A DNA stretch of 55,324 bases. Origin: a bacterium. GTDB taxonomy: Bacteria; Bacillota_I; Bacilli_A; RF39; UBA660. The translations under genes were made by a program, and so were the position numbers. The notes beneath the pieces were generated by a model that saw nothing but the letters and a program-made list of their open reading frames with translations, searched no databases and was not told where the DNA came from. The DNA lies in assembly GCA_019421005.1 (NCBI GenBank), contig JAHZGA010000003.1:1-55324 (forward strand), written 5' to 3'. Of this stretch, positions 50,957-55,324 are shown one piece after another. How positions within the stretch are numbered: position 1 is the stretch's first letter; each line of letters begins with the position of its first letter.

Positions 50957-51710
50957 ATATAATAACTTATTAAATAATTTGGAAGTATTAAAATTAGAAA
51001 AAATGAGAAGTTTTTTACCAAATTATTTAGAAGAAATAACAAACAAAAAAATACCATTTCAAAAAGCGTTTTTGAAATTAACCAACAAGGAAATAGAATA
51101 TAGGAATGAAAGAGCCTCAAAAATTCAAATAACTGTATCTGCTTTTCCTTATGAAAAAGAATTAAAAGACTTTGATTTTGATTATCAACCATCGATTGAT
51201 AAAGATAAGATAGAAGATTTAAACACTTTACGATTTTTAGAAAAACATGAAAATATATTGTTTGTAGGGTCAAGTGGTGTCGGTAAGACACACTTGGCTA
51301 CAGCAATTGGAGTAACTGCTGCTAAAAAAAGATATTCAGTATATTTTATATCATGTCATGATTTGATTACACAATTAAATAAAGCTCATTATGAAAATAA
51401 ATTAGAAAATAGAATAAAACATTTTTGTAGATATGAATTGTTAATAATAGACGAAATAGGTTATCTTCCTGTAGATAAACAAGGAGCAAATTTATTATTT
51501 CAATTGATAGCAAAAAGATATGAGAAAAGATCTACAATAATAACTACTAATATGACTTTTAGTAAATGGGGGGAAGTGTTTAGTGATAATACATTAGCTA
51601 ATGCAATTCTTGATAGATTGCTCCACCATTCACATGTAATTAATATAACAGGTAATTCATATCGAATAAAAGATAAAATAGAACAACTTGAAAATACACA
51701 AAAAAGATAG
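50949..51710 (+). CDS. istB: IS21-family ATPase IstB
   Basis: IstB is the AAA+ helper ATPase that selects targets for IstA. The 253-residue product has Walker A FVGSSGVGKTHLA near 103-115 and Walker B LLIIDEIGYLP near 163-173. AGGAGTG lies inside the end of istA. Length is normal and the gene looks intact. Confidence 0.96.
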   Translation: MNEYNNLLNNLEVLKLEKMRSFLPNYLEEITNKKIPFQKAFLKLTNKEIEYRNERASKIQITVSAFPYEKELKDFDFDYQPSIDKDKIEDLNTLRFLEKHENILFVGSSGVGKTHLATAIGVTAAKKRYSVYFISCHDLITQLNKAHYENKLENRIKHFCRYELLIIDEIGYLPVDKQGANLLFQLIAKRYEKRSTIITTNMTFSKWGEVFSDNTLANAILDRLLHHSHVINITGNSYRIKDKIEQLENTQKR

Positions 51711-51790
51711 ATATATACCTGTCTTGAATATAAAGAAGTGTCCAACTTTGAAATTGACATTTTTGTCCAAAAAATCATTGACATTTACAC

Positions 51791-51819
51791 TTTTTTTATT
51801 TTATGCAAGTTTCCTTGCT
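51791..51819 (-). ncRNA. Truncated antisense RNA, copy B
   Basis: The minus-strand promoter (TTGAAA 51855-51850, TATGAT 51831-51826) and the 5' hairpin GCAAG-GAAA-CTTGC match copies C and D. The body is then replaced by the IS21 right end. Any transcript would run into the element, so this copy is probably a remnant. Confidence 0.5.
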
Positions 51820-51849
51820 AAATACATCATATCATATTTTTTTTATTTC

Positions 51850-51923
51850 TTTCAAGTATTTATTTATATTTAAATTAAAAAGTGTTCTCTATATGTATAT
51901 GTTTTTTGTTTTTATTTTAAAAA
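51850..51923 (+). repeat. Repeat block of the small-RNA array, copy B
   Basis: This is the second copy of the block at 49418-49492. It is followed directly by the strong promoter of the ORF at 52030. Confidence 0.7.
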
Positions 51924-51928
51924 TACAA

Positions 51929-51957
51929 TTGACACTCGAAAATATGTTTGGTACAAT
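51929..51957 (+). promoter_or_regulatory. Promoter of the toxin-like ORF, copy C
   Basis: TTGACA (51929-51934) and TACAAT (51952-51957) are separated by exactly 17 bp, one of the strongest sigma-A-type promoters in the window. The transcript would start near 51964. Confidence 0.8.
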
Positions 51958-51963
51958 TGTTTT

Positions 51964-52230
51964 AAGGAACATTTAATAAAGTTGGGTGTTATCTATTTTC
52001 TATAAAATAATAGAAAGTGGGTGATGTTTATGATAGAAAAAAATTTTTCTTATCAAATAATAAGTTTTTTATTAACAGTAATAAAAATGCTTATGGCATT
52101 GCTTATTATTATAGCAATTAAACTGTAATAATAAGTAAGCACCTAAATCATCATTTGAATTAGGTGCTATTTAAAAACTTTAAATCATTAGGTAGCACCC
52201 AACATGTAACTATTAGATGTTCCTTTTTTT
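51964..52230 (+). other. Toxin-like mRNA with long-range 5'-3' pairing
   Basis: Leader 51964-51978 (AAGGAACATTTAATA) pairs over 15 bp, with one G-U, with 52211-52225 (TATTAGATGTTCCTT). Leader 51981-51993 (GTTGGGTGTTATC) pairs over 13 bp, with two G-U, with 52191-52203 (GGTAGCACCCAAC). The outer helix ends in T7, so it could also act as the terminator. The folded ~266-nt transcript would join its two ends, as in inert full-length mRNAs of hok- and aapA-type toxins. Confidence 0.6.
52030..52128 (+). CDS. Type I toxin-like hydrophobic peptide, copy C
   Basis: The 32-residue product (MIEKNFSYQIISFLLTVIKM, then LMALLIIIAIKL) is a short polar head and one membrane helix, the usual form of type I toxins that insert into the inner membrane. 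AAAGTGGGTGAT gives a good ribosome-binding site. A strong promoter, paired mRNA ends and an opposing RNA fit a type I toxin-antitoxin unit. The start region TGATAGAAAAA can pair with TTTTTCTTATCA just downstream. I do not recognise it as Fst, TxpA/BsrG or Ldr. Confidence 0.55.
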   Translation: MIEKNFSYQIISFLLTVIKMLMALLIIIAIKL

Positions 52231-52252
52231 ATTTTATGCAAGTTTTCTTGCT
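52130..52252 (-). ncRNA. Antisense RNA candidate, copy C
   Basis: A minus-strand promoter (TTGAAA 52287-52282, TATGAT 52264-52259, 17-bp spacer) would start an RNA near 52252. Its first bases form a GCAAG-AAAA-CTTGC hairpin. It overlaps about 100 nt of the toxin-like mRNA 3' end and could end at the 9-bp AGCACCTAA/TTAGGTGCT hairpin (52138-52168). A GGTGCTA segment can instead pair with TAGCACC of that hairpin, an alternative fold. It is the best antitoxin RNA candidate. Confidence 0.55.
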
Positions 52253-52352
52253 AAATACATCATATCATATTTTTCTGCTTTTTTCAAGGTGATTATTTTT
52301 TTATTGATAATTACCGTTTTCTATATGTTTATTGTTTCTTACAATAATAGTA

Positions 52353-53090
52353 TTAATTATCTTCTAGAAAATAATTTACTAGTTTTTCATAATTATCTTG
52401 ACTATTTAAACAAGTATCTATTAAATATCCTCTTTCATTATTTATTTGATATTCTTTAATACCTCTTATATAAAAATCTTTGTTTCTATCTTCAATAAAG
52501 AAAGGCATTATATCATTGTATAAACATTCTCTAAATATTATCATTCTTCCGATACGCCCATTTCCATCTTGAAAAGGATGGATACGTTCAAATCTAACAT
52601 GAAATTCAATAATATCTTCTATTGTTTTATTATCTATTTTATCATACCATTTTAATAATTCTTTCATATCAGTTGCAACATTACTTGGTAATGATGTAGT
52701 AATATTGCCAACAAAGTTACTTTTCTTTTTATACTCACCTACATTAAACCATTCTTTTTCATTATCAGTTAAAGTACCTTCTTTTAATATAAAATGAAAT
52801 TTTTTTATCATATCTTCAGATAATTTATCATCAATTGTATCTAACATATACTTAAACAAAGTAAAATGATTTTTTATTTCGGTGGCATCTTTTAAAACAA
52901 TTACTTTATTTTTATTAGCTAAAATTGTTCCAGTATCATAAATACTTGCGGTTTCATCAGGGGTTATTGTAGAACCCTCAATATGATTTGTGTTATAGGC
53001 AAAATCAATTTGAGTTTTATGATAAAGACTACCTGATAAACCAATATTTTTTTGTTCAATTAAAGCATTCTTTATTTTTTTTACTTCCAT
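52353..53090 (-). CDS. Fic-domain protein, class II
   Basis: Fic enzymes usually transfer AMP to target proteins. The 245-residue product carries the full active-site motif HPFQDGNGRIGR (171-182). It also has an N-terminal inhibitory helix TNHIEG (34-39) matching (S/T)xxxE(G/N), which marks a class II, self-inhibited Fic. No separate antitoxin is therefore needed. AAAGGAGG precedes the ATG. It lies between copies C and D of the small-RNA array, with copy D directly upstream. Confidence 0.93.
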   Translation of the reverse strand: MEVKKIKNALIEQKNIGLSGSLYHKTQIDFAYNTNHIEGSTITPDETASIYDTGTILANKNKVIVLKDATEIKNHFTLFKYMLDTIDDKLSEDMIKKFHFILKEGTLTDNEKEWFNVGEYKKKSNFVGNITTSLPSNVATDMKELLKWYDKIDNKTIEDIIEFHVRFERIHPFQDGNGRIGRMIIFRECLYNDIMPFFIEDRNKDFYIRGIKEYQINNERGYLIDTCLNSQDNYEKLVNYFLEDN

Positions 53091-53127
53091 TTTTTTACCT
53101 CCTTTAAAACTTTAACTATAATTTTTC

Positions 53128-53252
53128 AAATAATAAGTAAGCACCTAAATCAGCATTTGAATTAGGTGCTATTTTAAAATTCAATATTACAGGTAGCACC
53201 CAACATTGCACTATTAGATGTTCCTTTTTTATTTTATGCAAGTTTTCTTGCT
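53128..53252 (-). ncRNA. Orphan small RNA or leader RNA upstream of fic, copy D
   Basis: The minus-strand promoter (TTGAAA 53287-53282, TATGAT 53264-53259, 17-bp spacer) and the first ~40 nt are almost identical to copy C. The GGGTGCTACC segment (53201-53192) and the hairpin AGCACCTAA/TTAGGTGCT (53140-53170) are retained, but no toxin ORF accompanies it. It reads toward fic, whose ATG is about 50 bp past the hairpin, so it could act as a leader attenuator, a trans-acting antitoxin, or both. Confidence 0.55.
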
Positions 53253-53332
53253 AAATACATCATATCATATTTTTTGGCTTTTTTCAAGGTAATTATTTTT
53301 TTATTGATAATTACCGTTTTCTATATGTTTAT

Positions 53333-54220
53333 TTAATTGCCTTTGATAATAACAGTATTATCAATAACATTGTCTTTAAGTTGACTGCATTTTCCATCAT
53401 CTTTGCTAATTTCAAACTTTAATATCGATGTCATATTTTTACTACTATAAAAATAATAATCTGTATTATAGTCTTCACTATAATAATGATTTAATTTTAC
53501 ACCGTTTTTATTTTGAAATGCTTTAATATTGATATCTTTTTTAGTTAAATTAGTATAATATTTTTTAGCTTGTTCTTTTTGAGTTGTTTTTCTATTTAAT
53601 CTATATTCATCAGTTAATGTTAAAGTAAGATAACAAATATTGTCATTATCATTATATTGAAAAAGTACTTCTGTATAATGATATTTTCCTTTTTTATAAC
53701 TATTGAAACTTGGATTTTTTAGTTCTGGTATATTATTATATTCTAATTTTAATCTTTCAACATTTTTAGAACTTAAATTTAGAAACATTAATCCAATTAA
53801 TAATAGTAATATTTCTATAACATATGTTAATACAACCGTAACAGCACTTGTGCCTCCTTTTACCTTACAAATTTGTTTTAATTCATCCATATCAGAGTTA
53901 GGATTATTTTTAATTATTTCATCTATTTTTTCATTACAAATATTTAAATATTCTTGTTTAAAATTAAATGATAAAACAATATTAACTATTGGTACAGCAT
54001 AAGATAAAAGGAATAAATCAGGGAAAAATATAACTAAAACATAATTTATTATTGATAATAAAGTCAGTATTATACCCATCGAATAACATTTGCGGTATAA
54101 CAAATATAAACTTCCAAAAGCAAATAAATTCCATGAGAATTTTCCACGAGTAAATTCTTTATAATTATTCCCTACATAAGATTTTAATAACTCTTCTCTA
54201 TTGATTATTGTTTGTTCCAT
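53333..54220 (-). CDS. Membrane protein with DUF2628-like N-terminal part
   Basis: From 54220 the product is 295 residues. The N-terminal part ('FSWNLFAFGSLYLLYRKCYSMG') resembles DUF2628-type small membrane domains, with hydrophobic segments at about 28-50, 52-90 and 125-150. A C-terminal outside domain of ~140 residues follows. The frame opens at TTG 54235. It overlaps the upstream lipoprotein gene by about 23 nt, so both are probably translated from one mRNA. Function unknown. Confidence 0.7.
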   Translation of the reverse strand: MEQTIINREELLKSYVGNNYKEFTRGKFSWNLFAFGSLYLLYRKCYSMGIILTLLSIINYVLVIFFPDLFLLSYAVPIVNIVLSFNFKQEYLNICNEKIDEIIKNNPNSDMDELKQICKVKGGTSAVTVVLTYVIEILLLLIGLMFLNLSSKNVERLKLEYNNIPELKNPSFNSYKKGKYHYTEVLFQYNDNDNICYLTLTLTDEYRLNRKTTQKEQAKKYYTNLTKKDINIKAFQNKNGVKLNHYYSEDYNTDYYFYSSKNMTSILKFEISKDDGKCSQLKDNVIDNTVIIKGN

Positions 54221-55178
54221 TTTGATTACTTTCAATAGGTTTTATATTAAAAATTTCATCAGCACTTGGAGTGCTAACGGGATTATTCACAACTTGATTA
54301 TTATTTTGAACAGGTGGTTCAAATTGATTATTTTGAAGTGGTTGAGGATTAATTGGTTGATTATTTATTGGTGCAATATTATTTACAGGTTGAACATTAT
54401 TAACTTGTTCATTATTTGAACTAACTACTGTTTTTTTTGATTTACTATTACCTATAGCAGATAATATAACAATTAAGAATATTAAAACTATAATACCTAT
54501 TCCAAAATAAATATTGGTCCAATTATATAATTCAAATTCAAAATCAATGTTGGTACTTTTATCTGTTAATAAACTCCAATTTAAATCTTTACCTTCATTA
54601 CTTACCTTATTTGCATTATTAGATATAGCTTTATAAGGTAGTGAAACATTAAAACTTAAATCTAATTTAGACATCATTTTAGAAAAATCTAAATCTTCTA
54701 AATTACCACTTGTACCATCATTTGAACTTCCATCATATTCTATACTATCATCAGAACTATCCATATTACTTTCTTCAGCTGCAAATTTAAATTTAGCTGT
54801 ATAAGTATTTTTTAATAATCCTTTTTTTACATTAAAAATATATTTTTCATCACTTTTTTCATCTAATATTCCACTTAAATCATATTCAATATTTCCAGAA
54901 GCACTTATTTCATCAATATTCTTTACTTTTTTAGAAATAACATTACCTACCATACCATTTTCATTATAATCAGTTATAGTATAACCTTTATTTTCAATTA
55001 CTTTTCTGTCTTTATCTTCTAATAATTTCTGGTCTTGGACAAGTGATTCATCAATTGCATAAATAAATGATAACTCCATTGATTTATCTTTATTAATAAC
55101 CATATTTCCATTGTATTTAATGCAACCAGTTAACAATAAAACTGTTAATAAAGCAGCTAAATATTTTAATTTTTTCAT
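54198..55178 (-). CDS. LppM-like lipoprotein (DUF3153 type)
   Basis: The 326-residue product has a lipoprotein signal with lipobox LLTGC (Cys near 19). An LppM-like beta-rich domain (about 20-220), a transmembrane helix (about 230-250) and an Asn/Pro/Gln-rich cytoplasmic tail follow. Having both a lipid anchor and a late membrane helix fits the LppM layout. AGGAGGAAA precedes MKKLKYL at 55178; the frame extends to 55214 without a site. The 3' end overlaps the next gene. Confidence 0.8.
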   Translation of the reverse strand: MKKLKYLAALLTVLLLTGCIKYNGNMVINKDKSMELSFIYAIDESLVQDQKLLEDKDRKVIENKGYTITDYNENGMVGNVISKKVKNIDEISASGNIEYDLSGILDEKSDEKYIFNVKKGLLKNTYTAKFKFAAEESNMDSSDDSIEYDGSSNDGTSGNLEDLDFSKMMSKLDLSFNVSLPYKAISNNANKVSNEGKDLNWSLLTDKSTNIDFEFELYNWTNIYFGIGIIVLIFLIVILSAIGNSKSKKTVVSSNNEQVNNVQPVNNIAPINNQPINPQPLQNNQFEPPVQNNNQVVNNPVSTPSADEIFNIKPIESNQNGTNNNQ

Positions 55179-55284
55179 TTTATTTTTCCTCCTATTATAT
55201 TTATAATATATCATAAGTATCTAATAAATAGCAATTATTTTAATTAAAAATAAATATCACTTTACACATTTTGGTTCTATAATA

Positions 55285-55321
55285 AATAGTGTTGGTGAGG
55301 TATCTCACTGATACTATTTTT
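55285..55321. terminator. Imperfect hairpin at the right edge
   Basis: AATAGTGTTGGTGAG (55285-55299) and CTCACTGATACTATT (55304-55318) form a long stem with wobble pairs and one mismatch, then T5 on the plus strand. It may be a terminator. GGTTCTATAATAAATAGTG just before it also recalls an ISL3-type end, but the window stops too soon to tell. Confidence 0.4.
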
Positions 55322-55324
55322 AAT

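Larger units (their letters stand above)
49733..51790 (+). mobile_element. IS21-family element, left end not identified
   Basis: istA and istB are intact. The right end lies at about 51790 and shows IS21-style multiple repeats: TTGACATTT at 51754-51762 and 51778-51786, TGTCCAA at 51739-51745 and 51764-51770. No matching inverted repeat was found between 49413 and 49733, so the left boundary is unknown; the start given is that of istA. The right end cuts into a copy of the small-RNA module. Confidence 0.75.

Noticed and set aside
52217..52459. 80-residue plus-strand hydrophobic frame as a second toxin
   Set aside because: It spans the antisense promoter and the fic 3' end, lacks a ribosome-binding site, and its sequence is explained by the RNA module.
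53128..53252. T-box leader upstream of fic, suggested by GGGTGCTACC
   Set aside because: The T-box bulge needs TGGN; here it is TGCT. No specifier loop or stem I pattern was seen, and fic is not an aminoacyl-tRNA or amino acid gene.
1..55324. Mycoplasma-type genetic code
   Set aside because: Several genes, including the IS256 transposase, the VirB4 N-terminal gene and istA, end properly at TGA, and conserved Trp positions are TGG.
1..55324. tRNA genes, rRNA genes or CRISPR arrays
   Set aside because: No cloverleaf with a GGTTCGAATCC-like arm, no rRNA segment and no evenly spaced repeat-spacer series was seen. The only structural RNA I could assign with confidence is rnpB.
55270..55324. ISL3-family IS end at the right edge
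   Set aside because: The GGTTCTATAATAAATAGTG stretch is suggestive, but no transposase or second end is in the window, so it is listed only as a hairpin.

Overview
The window is AT-rich chromosomal DNA from a low-G+C Firmicute. The gene set points to a small-genome Bacilli/Erysipelotrichia-type lineage: rny, recA, pgsA, gpsB-rnpB, recU-ponA, dnaD-nth, the GTPase genes der and engB, and sporulation genes spoIVA and spoVIF. TGA is used as a stop and Trp is TGG, so this is not a Mycoplasma-code genome. A class A PBP, GpsB and a RodZ-like protein imply a walled cell, and SpoIVA plus SpoVIF imply a spore former. I cannot name a species from sequence alone.

Layout. 1-770: 3' end of an IS256-family transposase with its right inverted repeat. 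0.8-14.9 kb: housekeeping genes, mostly minus strand (rny, recA, pgsA, rodZ-like, rnpB, gpsB, nth, dnaD, cca, HU, pyrG, rhodanese), with recU-ponA on the plus strand. 14.9-28.6 kb: one minus-strand type IV secretion (T4SS) locus. In transcription order it holds two VirB2-like pilins, a signal-peptide protein with a pilin-like C-terminus, a VirB6-like channel protein, a PrgI/VirB3-like protein, a VirB4 ATPase split into two overlapping genes, a four-domain wall-hydrolase protein, two paralogous anchored proteins and a VirD4-type coupling ATPase. No relaxase, integrase or att-like repeat was found, and core genes lie on both sides. 28.7-30.7 kb: ligA. 30.8-34.5 kb: a two-component system and a beta-helix surface protein whose promoters share an 18-bp direct-repeat operator. 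34.6-49.1 kb: minus-strand core genes (spoIVA, spoVIF, der, engB, folD, a U32 peptidase-family gene, an XRE-type membrane regulator, galU, pcrA) with several unrecognised genes.

49.2-53.3 kb is an accessory patch. It contains an IS21 istA-istB pair, a class II Fic protein, and four related copies of a small convergent RNA module. The best-preserved copy (51.93-52.29 kb) has a strong promoter, a 32-codon hydrophobic ORF, a leader that pairs with the mRNA 3' end through 15-bp and 13-bp helices, and an opposing small RNA promoter. This looks like a type I toxin-antitoxin family. An orphan copy of the small RNA lies directly upstream of fic. 53.3-55.2 kb holds a membrane protein gene and an LppM-like lipoprotein gene.

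The two best candidates for undescribed biology are the relaxase-less T4SS set between core genes and the small-RNA/toxin array around fic. Functions are inferred from motifs and context; no database search was run.
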